Below, one piece after another: positions 35,041 through 44,547 of a stretch of 64,000 nt of DNA. Each line of letters begins with the position of its first letter. The stretch's first letter is position 1. The notes under the pieces were generated by a model. That model did not search any database. It was given only the letters and a program-made list of their open reading frames with translations, and had not been told where the DNA came from. A program made the translations under genes and the position numbers. The stretch comes from JBDGYW01 sp964518955 (GTDB taxonomy: Bacteria > Gemmatimonadota > Gemmatimonadetes > Gemmatimonadales > GWC2-71-9), in NCBI GenBank assembly GCA_964518955.1, contig CAZFHS010000014.1:1-64000 (forward strand), given 5' to 3'.

Positions 35041-35823
35041 TCAGTTGCCTTCTCCGGCTGTCGCTCGGCGCGCCTCCGCCAAAAAAGCGTCGATTGACCT
35101 TTGATGGAGCATGTATTCTCGTCTGTTTGCCGTAGCCTCCGCAGTGTAGTCCCTGAGGAAGCGCATATATGCTTCTTGGACGGCGGCGGAGTCGCCTCGC
35201 GCCTCGGCGGCCGCCTTACGCAGCGTGGTGGCGAGAAGATGACGCGGGACAATTGCCTGGAGGGTATCTGCCATCGCTAGCATACCGTCATGGTCGCCGA
35301 GTGCACCCCGCAACAGTCCCACGTGGTATAGAGCGTCACCGTCAAGGCTGTCGAGGTTGCTATACGCTCCCAGTGCCATCGGCGCGTGGAAGCCCACCTG
35401 TGCCGTGTCGCCGCGTTCCAGCGCGATCATCACGACCTCGAAGAGGGCATCGGCTCGCTCGAGCGGCGTCATGTCGCTTATGTCGGGAGCCCCAACAGCG
35501 GTGCGAGATGCAGGTACCGGTCCAGCATTCGAGGGTGCGGATGGCCCGCCTCTTACCGCCAGGACCAATATCGAGATTACCACCGCGCAGCCGGCTATCA
35601 CCCAGGGTAACTTCATTGAACCAGCAGGGCGCGTAGCCCCTCCCGACGGGGTACCGCATTCATGACAAAACAGAGCACCGGGCGAAAGAGTGGCGTTGCA
35701 GCTAGGACACTGGTCGGCGTCGACCGCGGCACCGCAGCTGTGACAAAACTTGCCGGAGCTTTTGGCCCCGCATTTGGGGCATATGCGTGGAGACGGTTCT
35801 GTACTCATGATTTTGTGCGACAT
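35041..35823 (-). CDS. Double zinc-ribbon membrane protein
   Basis: A protein of 260 residues if it starts at the ATG at 35823; 35808 is also possible. Two zinc ribbons come first (CPKCG with CHSCG, CPSCN with CHECG), then one membrane helix (LPWVIAGCAVVISILVLAV) and a helical C-terminal domain resembling TPRs (LERADALFEVVMIALERGDT). The ribbons would be cytoplasmic and the C-terminal domain periplasmic. The function is unknown; similar ribbon-TM-domain proteins are widespread. Confidence 0.78.
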   Translation of the reverse strand: MSHKIMSTEPSPRICPKCGAKSSGKFCHSCGAAVDADQCPSCNATLSPGALFCHECGTPSGGATRPAGSMKLPWVIAGCAVVISILVLAVRGGPSAPSNAGPVPASRTAVGAPDISDMTPLERADALFEVVMIALERGDTAQVGFHAPMALGAYSNLDSLDGDALYHVGLLRGALGDHDGMLAMADTLQAIVPRHLLATTLRKAAAEARGDSAAVQEAYMRFLRDYTAEATANRREYMLHQRSIDAFLAEARRATAGEGN

Positions 35824-35881
35824 TTGTTTCTTGGTGCGAATCCGGAACATGCAATATAGACCGGCAAACCGGAGTATGGGG

Positions 35882-38140
35882 ATGAACAGACTGTGGACGA
35901 TTGCGGCACTCTTCCTGATTCTGGAAACGGCTGTGCATGAGCCGGCCTCGGCTCAGGCGGTTCGCGCAGTAACCGGATACGTGCGAGCGGCGATGGACAG
36001 CTCTGCCTTGGCCGGAGTTCACGTGACCGTGGTGGGCTATCCGTCGCTCGTGTTGAGCGACAACAACGGGCGCGTGTACTTCGGCAACCTGCCGAGGGAA
36101 GACCTTCGTGTGTCGTTCGAACGCATCGGGCTGGTTGCCGATACAGCAGTGATCGCGGCGGATTGGACGACGTTCACCGTGTATCTGCGCGCGCTGCCGG
36201 TGTACTTGGAAGCGGTGCGGGCCGGGCCAGCACCCGTCGCACGAGAGCGGTTTGAAAACCTCGTGCAGGTGAGCACGGTAACGCTCGACCCGGTCGAAAT
36301 CGCACGGGCCCCGACGCTGGCTGAGCCGGACCTGGTGAGAGTCGTGCAACTGTTGCCAGGCACCGTTGCAAAGCACGATTACACGGTTGGCTTCAACGTG
36401 CGTGGAGGAGAAGCAGACCAGAACCTGGTGCAACTCGACGGGGTTCCAGTGTTCAACCCCAGTCATTTGGGTGGGCTGTTCAGCACATTCGACAATTCCG
36501 CGGTAGGCAGGGTCGATTTCCTGGCAGGCGGTTTTCCGGCCCAGTATGGAGGGCGCCTGAGTAGCGTGCTCGATGTGCAGCTGAACCCCGGCAACGAAAC
36601 CGAGCACCAGGTGCACGGGGCCGTGTCGGCGCTCTCGAGCAAGCTGCTCGTGGAGGGGCCGATCGTCCCGTCGGTTTCGTATATGGTTGGCGCGCGGCGC
36701 ACCTACGTGGACAAACTGTTGGCGCCGTTCGATCCGAACTTGCTTCCGTACTACTTCGCCGATGCACTAGGCAAAGTCACAGCAGTCTTGCCGACGAACG
36801 GCACACTCTCGCTCACGGCGTATTGGGGCCGCGACGTGTTGGACTTGTCTTGGGTGGATGATGAAGAAGGGCGGGAGGGAATCGACCTGGAGATAAACTG
36901 GGGGAACAGGCTTGCGGGTTTGGTCTACCGGCAGCCCATCGGCTCGATGGAACTAGTGCAACACTTCAGTGTGAGCAAGTTCTCGACCGGCATTGGTTTG
37001 GAACCGGACATTCAGCGACTGGACAACTCCGCGCAGGTAATGACGGCGAGAACCACTTTGGCATTGTCGCCGGGTCGCAAGCACGACATCAATATCGGCG
37101 CCGAGTACGAGAGCTATGCGATGGATTACGACATGAGCAGCACGGCTCTCGAGACGAACTCCTACACACTCAGATACAGGCCTAGGGTGTTCTCTGCTTT
37201 CCTCGACGACCAATGGCGCCCATTCGAACAACTCCTCATCCGTCCTGGAGTCCGTTTCATCAACGTTTCAGGAGGTGCGGATGTAAATGCCGTTGAACCG
37301 CGTTTCGGTTTCAAGGCATTTCTTACCAAGAACCTTGCGCTGACCGGATCTGCCGGCCGATTTCACCAGGCCGTTCATTCCATTCGCGATCAGAGTGTGC
37401 CGATCACGATGTTCGACTTCTGGATCGGAGCCGACGACCTGACTCCCGTAGCGAGGTCGGACCATCTGGTGTTGGGCTTTGAGCAATGGCTCAGCCGCAC
37501 CATCTCCATGACAGTGGAAGGCTTCACGAAGACATACGACAGTCTGCTGGTTCAGAACGACTGGGACGATCCCAAAGTCAGGGGCGATGAGTTCGATCTG
37601 GCTTGGGGGGACGCGAAGGGCGTCGATGTCTTGATCAGAAAATACGAGGGGAGAATCACCGGCTGGATTGCGTACGGATACGTAAAAGCAGATCGCCATA
37701 CCGCCGAACATTCGTTTCCGCCTCCTCACGATCGCCGGCATACGCTGGACATCGTAATTCAGACCGACGGGCCTTTCGGCAGCAACATGGGAATCCGGTG
37801 GGGTTTCGGTTCGGCACTCCCGTACACTGGGATTTCTGGGCAATGGTTGCACCGAGAGTACAACGCCGAACTCCATGCGTTCGACTGGTATGAGGACGAG
37901 GTTGTTAGTTCGGTGATCAACGGAGAGCGGTTCCCGCACTATTCGCGGTTGGATATCGGTTTCCGGTGGGAGGTAGAGAAATGGGGCGCAATATGGCGAC
38001 CGTATTTCCAGCTCGTGAACGCGTACAATCGAGCGAATGTGTGGGTCTACTCGTTTGACTACGATCACGCACCGCCGACGCGGACAGGTTTCTCGCAGCT
38101 TCCGATTCTGCCGACGATTGGAGTGGAGTTCGAGTGGTGA
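35882..38140 (+). CDS. TonB-dependent outer-membrane receptor
   Basis: A protein of 752 residues from the ATG at 35882, with GGAG seven bases upstream. It has a signal peptide ending PASAQ, a carboxypeptidase-regulatory-like domain (about 25-110), a plug domain (FNVRGGEADQNLVQLDGVPV) and a barrel. It imports an unknown substrate through the outer membrane using TonB energy. The last residues FEW are aromatic as in other barrels. It overlaps a DUF4249-like lipoprotein by GTGA, an arrangement known in Bacteroidota-type uptake loci. Confidence 0.9.
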   Translation: MNRLWTIAALFLILETAVHEPASAQAVRAVTGYVRAAMDSSALAGVHVTVVGYPSLVLSDNNGRVYFGNLPREDLRVSFERIGLVADTAVIAADWTTFTVYLRALPVYLEAVRAGPAPVARERFENLVQVSTVTLDPVEIARAPTLAEPDLVRVVQLLPGTVAKHDYTVGFNVRGGEADQNLVQLDGVPVFNPSHLGGLFSTFDNSAVGRVDFLAGGFPAQYGGRLSSVLDVQLNPGNETEHQVHGAVSALSSKLLVEGPIVPSVSYMVGARRTYVDKLLAPFDPNLLPYYFADALGKVTAVLPTNGTLSLTAYWGRDVLDLSWVDDEEGREGIDLEINWGNRLAGLVYRQPIGSMELVQHFSVSKFSTGIGLEPDIQRLDNSAQVMTARTTLALSPGRKHDINIGAEYESYAMDYDMSSTALETNSYTLRYRPRVFSAFLDDQWRPFEQLLIRPGVRFINVSGGADVNAVEPRFGFKAFLTKNLALTGSAGRFHQAVHSIRDQSVPITMFDFWIGADDLTPVARSDHLVLGFEQWLSRTISMTVEGFTKTYDSLLVQNDWDDPKVRGDEFDLAWGDAKGVDVLIRKYEGRITGWIAYGYVKADRHTAEHSFPPPHDRRHTLDIVIQTDGPFGSNMGIRWGFGSALPYTGISGQWLHREYNAELHAFDWYEDEVVSSVINGERFPHYSRLDIGFRWEVEKWGAIWRPYFQLVNAYNRANVWVYSFDYDHAPPTRTGFSQLPILPTIGVEFEW

Positions 38141-39510
38141 AGACGAAACACTCGGCCGTCGGCGCATGCCGACTGCTTGCCGCCCTTCTCGCGATCGCGA
38201 TGGTCGCGTGCGACCTCACTGATACGGTTGTGCCGGTTGGCGAACCCGTAGTCGTCGTACATGGAGTCATCAGACCCGACCTGCCCGCCGAGTTCGTCGG
38301 CCGACAGTATATCGTGGTCGAACGTTCGTTGACTGGTTTGTTGAACCCCGCGGACGAAACCCAAAGTGATACAGGTGGCGTCAACGTTTACATCCCTCAA
38401 GAAAAATCCGAAGACGGGCGGTACCACCGCGCCGATTCGCTAACAATTCCGTACGGGGGTTACCCGTCGGTGCCGGTTGAAGGTGCGAGTGTTTGGGTTG
38501 AGAACCTCGATTTCCCCGATGACACATGCGGCGCCCGGGTCCAGTTTCTGGAAGATCCCGGCACCCCTGTGAAATTCGACGCAATGGGGCCAGGGATATA
38601 TTGGGGGCCGCAGTTCTGCCCCACAACGCGCACCGGGGACTGGCTTGCTCTCACGGTGGAAACGCCGGAAGGGGAAATGGTCACAGGCGTAACGCTAATT
38701 CCCGCGATGGATGCAGCCTACGTCTTGATTCCGGGAGACTCGCTTTCGTTTGGGAACGACCAGGTGGGTACGTTCAACCGCGACCGGGACACCCTGGAGA
38801 TCGGGATCGAGGCAGAGGCGGGGCGTCTGCTGCAATTCGAGGTGCGTCGGTGGGGAGATCTCACCGATTTCGGCACCAAGATCTACATAGATACAACTTC
38901 TTTCAGACTGCCGGCAAGCGTGGTGAACACCTTCGTGATTGGAGACGAGGACGACGTGTTCAGGGCCGGGAGAGACTATGTCGTATCGGTTGCCCTGACC
39001 GACCAGAACTACTTCGACTATTCCCGCTCGAGGAACAACACGTTTACCGGTCGCGGTTTCATCAATAGGCTGACTGGTGGAATCGGGATTTTCGGCAGCC
39101 TCGTCGCCTCTTCGACGCTGATGAAGGCGATCGGCGACGTAGATGATCCTCGAGAGGGCAGATACACCATGCGGGGCACGTTCGACAACGACGTCGCAAT
39201 CGACATCAACTGGGACCTCTATCTGGCGTTCCCCATTGACAGCACAGAATTCTCCGCGTTTGTCGAGGGGAGCTGGTTGTTCGGTGATATCAACAAGAGT
39301 GTCGATGGTCATTTCGCCGGGAATGAGTTCACCGGAGTCATCATCGACACCCTAAGTGGTACCACCAGAGCGGACACTTTGCGGGGTGTTCGCCAGGACG
39401 ACTCGACTTGGCAGGTGATACTCTTCAACCCCTGTACTCCGGGGGAGAGCCCCAGATCGTGTGGTGAGGATCGCACAATCATCTTTCGTGGCACCATGGA
39501 GCAACGCTAG
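38137..39510 (+). CDS. DUF4249-like surface lipoprotein A
   Basis: A protein of 457 residues from a GTG overlapping the receptor stop (38134 is an equally possible GTG). The lipobox is IAMVAC. The pattern matches DUF4249 partners of TonB receptors: PVVVVHGVIRPD near the N-terminus, ASVWVENLDFPDDTCG, GDWLALTVETPEGEMVTGVT, YFDYSRSRNNTFTGRGFINR and IGIFGSL. It probably sits on the outer membrane and delivers ligand to the receptor. A paralogue follows directly. Confidence 0.85.
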   Translation: MKTKHSAVGACRLLAALLAIAMVACDLTDTVVPVGEPVVVVHGVIRPDLPAEFVGRQYIVVERSLTGLLNPADETQSDTGGVNVYIPQEKSEDGRYHRADSLTIPYGGYPSVPVEGASVWVENLDFPDDTCGARVQFLEDPGTPVKFDAMGPGIYWGPQFCPTTRTGDWLALTVETPEGEMVTGVTLIPAMDAAYVLIPGDSLSFGNDQVGTFNRDRDTLEIGIEAEAGRLLQFEVRRWGDLTDFGTKIYIDTTSFRLPASVVNTFVIGDEDDVFRAGRDYVVSVALTDQNYFDYSRSRNNTFTGRGFINRLTGGIGIFGSLVASSTLMKAIGDVDDPREGRYTMRGTFDNDVAIDINWDLYLAFPIDSTEFSAFVEGSWLFGDINKSVDGHFAGNEFTGVIIDTLSGTTRADTLRGVRQDDSTWQVILFNPCTPGESPRSCGEDRTIIFRGTMEQR

Positions 39511-39511
39511 G

Positions 39512-40837
39512 ATGACCATTCACTCTTCTCGTAGCCATCTCAATCGGATCGACCGGAGACTCCGGCGTCTGTGGCTCGCGTTTCCGCTTGTTTTGACCGC
39601 ATGCGACCTGACTCCGGTGGAAATTCCTCTCGGCGACCCGATGGTAGTGGTGCACGGAGTAATGCGCACTGATAAAGAGTATCAGTTCATCGTGGTGGAG
39701 AGATCGTTCACAGGTGATATCGAAGACGTGTTCCTGGGCTACGCCATTCCTACGGATGGAGCGCCAGCAGTTCCCATCAGAGGGGCGAACGTACAGGTCA
39801 CCAATGTTGATCTGCCGGACGATCCGTGCGGCAGCCCGGTACAGTTCGAAGAGACCATCGACGACCCGTATGTGAACGAACGGTCCGGCGTGTATTGGGC
39901 GCCGGCGGGATGTCCGACATTGCGCCCGGGAGACAGCCTGGAGCTGCTGGTTGAGACGCCGGATGGAGAAACGATAACGGGTGCAGCGCTCGTTACGAGC
40001 ATAGACTCCGCAACTCTGGCTGTACTGGGTGAGAGGGTGCCATTCGGGAAAGACACGGTGGTCAAGTTCAACCGAGATCGCGACATACTGCGGCTAGAAG
40101 TCGAACCGGTGGCCGGTAGGCTCCTCCAGGTAGAGGTGCTTCGAACCGGGCAGCTCGACACGCGCTTCGGTGAAGACATCTGGCCGGGGGCGCGGTTACA
40201 TGCAGACACCATGAGCTTGGCTATTCCCGGCGACCTTGTCGACGCCGGTGGCTGGGCTGACGGCGGCGATGTATTCAGGGCGGGACGCGAATATCTCATG
40301 ACAGCGGCGGTCACGGACGCGAACTACTACGATTTCAGCCGCTCGAGTAGCAATAAGTTCACGGGTAGGGGGTTACTCAACAAGCTCAATGGAGGAATCG
40401 GAGTGTTCGGCAGCCTAGCCGCGACTTCGCTGCCGCTGAGGGTAACAGGCGACTTCGACGACGAACGAGAAGGGGACTACTGGCTCCGCGGCATCATCCA
40501 AGGAATTTCAGTGGATGCCATCCTCACAGTCTATGCGGTACGGTCGAGCGAAAACACTGAAGTCTCGGCACTCCTGACGGGGGATTGGCTGAACAGAGTG
40601 GTTGTAGAAGAGGGCGACCACACCTGGGGTGCAGTGTACGCAGAGCGGCTCCTGTTCGAAGGCGAATTGGAAGGTGACCACTTTCATCTCGTCGGGTTGT
40701 ATCCCGGCGCCGACGGCGTGAAGAGGATGCTCCTGGCGGGCGATCGGCATCCCGACGCATCATTTGTACTTTCGCTCGCGGACTCGCTACGGATCAGAAC
40801 CGCTCCTGTCGGCATCGTGACCGTCACGCAGCGGTAG
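39512..40837 (+). CDS. DUF4249-like surface lipoprotein B
   Basis: A protein of 441 residues from the ATG at 39512, one base after the preceding stop. The lipobox is LVLTAC after a basic N-terminus. It is a clear paralogue of the upstream gene: PMVVVHGVMRTD, NVDLPDDPCGSPVQFEE, GDSLELLVETPDGETITGA, YYDFSRSSSNKFTGRGLLNK, IGVFGSLAA. Two such proteins behind one receptor suggest tandem duplication, perhaps for different ligands or as a heterodimer. Confidence 0.85.
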   Translation: MTIHSSRSHLNRIDRRLRRLWLAFPLVLTACDLTPVEIPLGDPMVVVHGVMRTDKEYQFIVVERSFTGDIEDVFLGYAIPTDGAPAVPIRGANVQVTNVDLPDDPCGSPVQFEETIDDPYVNERSGVYWAPAGCPTLRPGDSLELLVETPDGETITGAALVTSIDSATLAVLGERVPFGKDTVVKFNRDRDILRLEVEPVAGRLLQVEVLRTGQLDTRFGEDIWPGARLHADTMSLAIPGDLVDAGGWADGGDVFRAGREYLMTAAVTDANYYDFSRSSSNKFTGRGLLNKLNGGIGVFGSLAATSLPLRVTGDFDDEREGDYWLRGIIQGISVDAILTVYAVRSSENTEVSALLTGDWLNRVVVEEGDHTWGAVYAERLLFEGELEGDHFHLVGLYPGADGVKRMLLAGDRHPDASFVLSLADSLRIRTAPVGIVTVTQR

Positions 40838-40900
40838 GTCGGGAATTGCGTTCTGGTTCTGTGGCTAGCGTCCTCGCGGCACGAAGGTTACTCTAGCCTG

Positions 40901-41203
40901 ATGCCAGTGGATTCCGAAGGAAAAAACTCTTCAAAGCGCTTCGAGCCTTCCTGGAGCGAGATCAAAGCGCGTCAAGCTGGAGAGTTGACTCGCGGTTCCA
41001 GCCACTGGGACGTCTTGCTGGAAACAGCCCACGATGCCGAACTCCAGGCCGTTCGCGGCCGCATTCACTTCATCTCCGGAAATCTCCACAGATTGTCGGG
41101 TTGGATCTTCCTCGAATGGTCGGAAAAGGAAATCGAAGCGCGATTTTCAGGCTTTTCCGCTCAGGACCTCTGGAATTTGTTGAAGTCATTGGGTGGGGAA
41201 TAG
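40901..41203 (+). CDS. Small hypothetical protein
   Basis: A protein of 100 residues from the ATG at 40901. It is soluble and amphipathic (SHWDVLLETAHDAELQAVRG, RIHFISGNLHRLSGWIFLEW, KEIEARFSGFSAQDLWNLLK). No signal peptide. The composition is protein-like, but the ribosome binding site is weak and no family is recognised. Confidence 0.6.
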   Translation: MPVDSEGKNSSKRFEPSWSEIKARQAGELTRGSSHWDVLLETAHDAELQAVRGRIHFISGNLHRLSGWIFLEWSEKEIEARFSGFSAQDLWNLLKSLGGE

Positions 41204-41328
41204 TCTGGAAGCCGTCGGCGCCGTTCCGTAAGATCTGCACATTCTTCCAATTTATTCAAAATTTTAGACTTTGCACTACAAAATTCGCACTTTTGTCTTC
41301 ATGGCTGTGCGCGTTGTGCATGATTTCA

Positions 41329-41357
41329 TTGACACTCTGTCGACATGTCGGTATAGT
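41329..41357 (+). promoter_or_regulatory. Sigma-70 promoter of glnA with palindromic spacer
   Basis: TTGACA (41329-41334), a 17-base spacer and TATAGT (41352-41357). This is nearly consensus. The spacer contains the perfect palindrome CGACATGTCG (41341-41350), overlapping a second one, TGTCGACA (41339-41346). A repressor bound there would block the promoter. AT-rich sequence lies upstream of the -35 box. Confidence 0.75.
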
Positions 41358-41425
41358 GGAGTGGAATTAACACTGCATTCACACTCGAGGCCGCCGATGC
41401 AGGCGCCAACTTAGGAGATATGTAG

Positions 41426-42829
41426 ATGCCGTCGCGTAAATCGCTGACCGTACCGAGTCCCACAAAAAACACGGCAATTCGGGGGAAAGTCGTTGATACG
41501 AAGGGGGCCTCTGAGGCGGATATACTGAAGCTGGCCGAAGATTTAGAGGTCGACTTCCTTCGGCTCCAATTCACAGATGTCACCGGGATCAACAAGAACG
41601 TAGAGGTGCCCCGCAGTCAGTTCCCCAAAGCGGTGGCCGGCGACATCATGTTCGACGGATCGTCGATCGAGGGTTTTGTGCGGATCGAGGAGAGTGACAT
41701 GGTGCTGAAGCCCGATCTCGACACATTCAAAGTGTTTCCCTACGACGACGAAGGCGGCAGGGTGGCGCGTTTGATATGCGACATCTACAACCCGGATCAG
41801 AGTCCGTTCCCTGGGTGCCCGCGACTCACGCTCAAGAGGCAGATTGAGCGCGCCAACAGGCTTGGTTATGAGATGATGGCCGGTTGTGAGGCGGAGTTCT
41901 TCATCTTCCACATGGATGAGCGGGGCAATCCATCGTTGCAAACCCAGGATGCAGGAGGGTATTTCGATCTGGCTCCTGTGGACAAGGCCGAACCCATCCG
42001 CCGGCTCATGATTCACGACCTCGACCATCTGGGTTTCCAGGTAGAGGCGGGGCACCATGAGGTCGCGCGTGGGCAGCACGAGGTGGACTTTCGGTACGCC
42101 GACGTTCTGACTACCGCCGACAACCTCGCGACCTTCAGGTTCATCGTGCGTACCATTGCGTACAGGCACGGGTTCATGGCCACGTTCATGCCCAAGCCGA
42201 TCGAGGGCCAGAACGGCTCAGGCATGCACACGCACCAGTCGCTGTTTAAAGACGGCAAGAACGCGTTCTTCGATCCCAAAGCCAAGTGGGAAATTTCCGA
42301 AGTTGGTCTCGGCTACATTGCCGGCATTTTGAAGCACGCTCGTGGCTTTTGCGCGGTCACCAACCCGCTGGTGAACAGTTTCAAGCGTCTGGTGCCCGGT
42401 TATGAGGCACCTACGAACGTTGCTTGGAGCATGCGCAATCGCTCGCCATTGGTGCGCATACCCGATCGGCGCGGGCAGAGCACGCGATGCGAAGTGAGGA
42501 TGCCAGATCCGTCGGCAAACCCATACCTGGCGTTGACTGTTCAGCTTGCAGCCGGCCTAGAGGGAGTCGAGCAGGGGCTCATCCCCCCGGATCCGGTGAA
42601 CAAGAACATATTCACGATGAGCCATCGAGAGCGCCGCCGCTACCGAATCGACGAATTGCCACGCGACCTGCACGAAGCCATCGACTGCTTGGAGAAAGAC
42701 AAGGAGATTCGATCCGCCCTTGGCGAACACGTCTACGAGCGATTCGTGGAAGCGAAACGAAGCGAATGGCTCGAGTACTCGGCGATGGTGAGCGACTGGG
42801 AGATCGACAGGTACCTGGGAGCATTTTGA
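41426..42829 (+). CDS. glnA: Glutamine synthetase type I
   Basis: A protein of 467 residues, with GGAGATAT before the ATG. It makes glutamine from glutamate and ammonia using ATP, the entry of ammonium into metabolism. Signatures are FDGSSIEGF, MAGCEAEFFIF, PIEGQNGSGMHTHQSLF, NSFKRLVPGYEAP and RCEVRMPDPSANPYLA. The region near the C-terminus where adenylylated GSI-beta enzymes carry the NLYDLP tyrosine motif lacks it here, so it is of the GSI-alpha type and likely not adenylylated. It has about 25 extra N-terminal residues, basic and Ser/Thr-rich. It has its own promoter and terminator. Confidence 0.97.
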   Translation: MPSRKSLTVPSPTKNTAIRGKVVDTKGASEADILKLAEDLEVDFLRLQFTDVTGINKNVEVPRSQFPKAVAGDIMFDGSSIEGFVRIEESDMVLKPDLDTFKVFPYDDEGGRVARLICDIYNPDQSPFPGCPRLTLKRQIERANRLGYEMMAGCEAEFFIFHMDERGNPSLQTQDAGGYFDLAPVDKAEPIRRLMIHDLDHLGFQVEAGHHEVARGQHEVDFRYADVLTTADNLATFRFIVRTIAYRHGFMATFMPKPIEGQNGSGMHTHQSLFKDGKNAFFDPKAKWEISEVGLGYIAGILKHARGFCAVTNPLVNSFKRLVPGYEAPTNVAWSMRNRSPLVRIPDRRGQSTRCEVRMPDPSANPYLALTVQLAAGLEGVEQGLIPPDPVNKNIFTMSHRERRRYRIDELPRDLHEAIDCLEKDKEIRSALGEHVYERFVEAKRSEWLEYSAMVSDWEIDRYLGAF

Positions 42830-42869
42830 CCCGGCAGCGGTAGTATCAGTGGGGGAGCAGTTACCGGCT

Positions 42870-42908
42870 CGCCCCGAGGCCACCATGCAGGCTCGGGGCG
42901 TTCCTTTT
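42870..42908 (+). terminator. Rho-independent terminator after glnA
   Basis: The stem CGCCCCGAG (42870-42878) pairs perfectly with CTCGGGGCG (42892-42900), followed by TTCCTTTT. Confidence 0.85.
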
Positions 42909-42929
42909 AGGTTTGAATCCGGTCAGGAC

Positions 42930-44519
42930 ATGAAAAGCCTTATTGCCCTCGCATTTGTCTTTGCGCTGGTCTGCACCTCTGAGACGTTCGCGCAAGTGGA
43001 GCAGCGTGCGCAGGCGGAGCAGCGTGCGCACCCGCCCGTTGTGGACACGGTCGTGGTCGTAACCCGAAATGTGTTCGGCGAAGAGGAGGCGCGGGCAAGC
43101 GTGCTGTTTCGGGCGGCGAACTCCGTTCACATCACAACCAGGGTATCGGTAGTCAAGCGCGAGCTCCTATTCCATGCTGGAGACCCCTACGACTCCGCGC
43201 TGGTAGCGGAAACCGAACGCAACCTGAGGCGACTGGGCATCTTCCGCGATGTGACGATCGACAGCGTTCGCATCGGTCCGAAACTGGCCGTCGTAGTCGC
43301 GACTGCCGACGGATGGACGACTCAGATAGATCTCTCGGCATACTCGACTGGTGGAACACTGAGTTGGTCTGTCGGCATGGCGGAGAAGAACTTGCTCGGC
43401 ACCGCCACTCGTGCCGGGGCCCACTATCGTGACGAACCGGATCGCACTGCAACCGCCTTCAGCCTTGGCATGGATAGGGCCTTCGGTTCGCCAGTTGCCA
43501 TAGCTGGCCTCTACGATCATCTCAGTGATGGCGATCGAGGAGGATGGAACGTTGGTGTGCCTTGGCGAGCGCTCACGGACAAGCAGTCGATCGAGTTGAT
43601 CGGAGCCACCGGCCGCGAACGAATTCTGCGATATCGAGATGGCGTCCTTTCTGACTCAGTACAACGTCGGTCCCTGCTTCAGACGGTCAACTATGGGCGT
43701 GCCATCAGTGCCAGCGCGGCGGGATACGTGCGGGTGGGCGTACTGGCGCAACTCTACCGCGCCGAACACGTCACTTATGCCGATACCGGGCTGGCTATGC
43801 CGGACAGTGTCACGGGTGCGGTTGGATTCTTTGGAGAGTTGAACCGGGCACGCTTCAAGGTGGTGACCCATTACAACGGGTTCGCGCAGGATTTCGACGT
43901 CGATTTGAGCTCCCGCCTTTCCATGACAACTTGGCTTGCTCCCAAGGCATTTGGCTATGAGGAAACTGGTGTAGGTGCCGCAGTCGGCATTCAGACGGGG
44001 ATTCCTCTCGGGCGTGGCTTCGCGACAATTCAGGCCAATGCAAACGCACTTTTTAACTCTGCCGGAGTAGATTCCGGGCAGGTATGGGCCGCGCTCACCG
44101 TCGCGACACTACCGTTCCGCCGACAGGCAACCGTATTTCACATTGAGGCGGGGGCACAAAGGGGAATCGCATTTGGTGCGGAGTACGACATCGGGCACGG
44201 GGTCGGACCGAGGGCGTTCGGCCCGCATTCCTTCACTGGCACGCGTCAGGTTTGGGGATCTCTGGAGCACAGAGCGTTCGTGATCGACGAAGTACTGGGG
44301 ATGCTGGGAGTTGGTTTCGCGGCATTCGTGGACTACGGAGGAGCCTGGTTCCGCGACGAACCGAGACGGGTCGGAGGAGACGTGGGGTTTGGGCTCCGGC
44401 TTGGAGCCACGCGGGCGACCGGGCCCAACGTCGGAAGGATCGACCTGGCATACAAGTTTGGTGACTACATCGAGGGCAAGCGGTGGGTGGTGAGCTTCGG
44501 TAGGGGCTTTGCCTTCTGA
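42930..44519 (+). CDS. POTRA plus beta-barrel outer-membrane protein
   Basis: A protein of 529 residues from the ATG at 42930; earlier in-frame starts lie inside the glnA terminator. The signal peptide is MKSLIALAFVFALVCTSETF, then AQ. A POTRA-like domain follows (VKRELLFHAGDPYDSALVAE, TERNLRRLGIFRDVTIDSVR), then a barrel of about 16 strands ending in WVVSFGRGFAF. The layout resembles Omp85/TamA-type or surface-antigen proteins with a single POTRA. It may act in outer-membrane assembly or export. The Shine-Dalgarno sequence sits very close to the start. Confidence 0.82.
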   Translation: MKSLIALAFVFALVCTSETFAQVEQRAQAEQRAHPPVVDTVVVVTRNVFGEEEARASVLFRAANSVHITTRVSVVKRELLFHAGDPYDSALVAETERNLRRLGIFRDVTIDSVRIGPKLAVVVATADGWTTQIDLSAYSTGGTLSWSVGMAEKNLLGTATRAGAHYRDEPDRTATAFSLGMDRAFGSPVAIAGLYDHLSDGDRGGWNVGVPWRALTDKQSIELIGATGRERILRYRDGVLSDSVQRRSLLQTVNYGRAISASAAGYVRVGVLAQLYRAEHVTYADTGLAMPDSVTGAVGFFGELNRARFKVVTHYNGFAQDFDVDLSSRLSMTTWLAPKAFGYEETGVGAAVGIQTGIPLGRGFATIQANANALFNSAGVDSGQVWAALTVATLPFRRQATVFHIEAGAQRGIAFGAEYDIGHGVGPRAFGPHSFTGTRQVWGSLEHRAFVIDEVLGMLGVGFAAFVDYGGAWFRDEPRRVGGDVGFGLRLGATRATGPNVGRIDLAYKFGDYIEGKRWVVSFGRGFAF

Positions 44520-44547
44520 TGTGACTCGCACGCCCGGGGGGCTGCCT

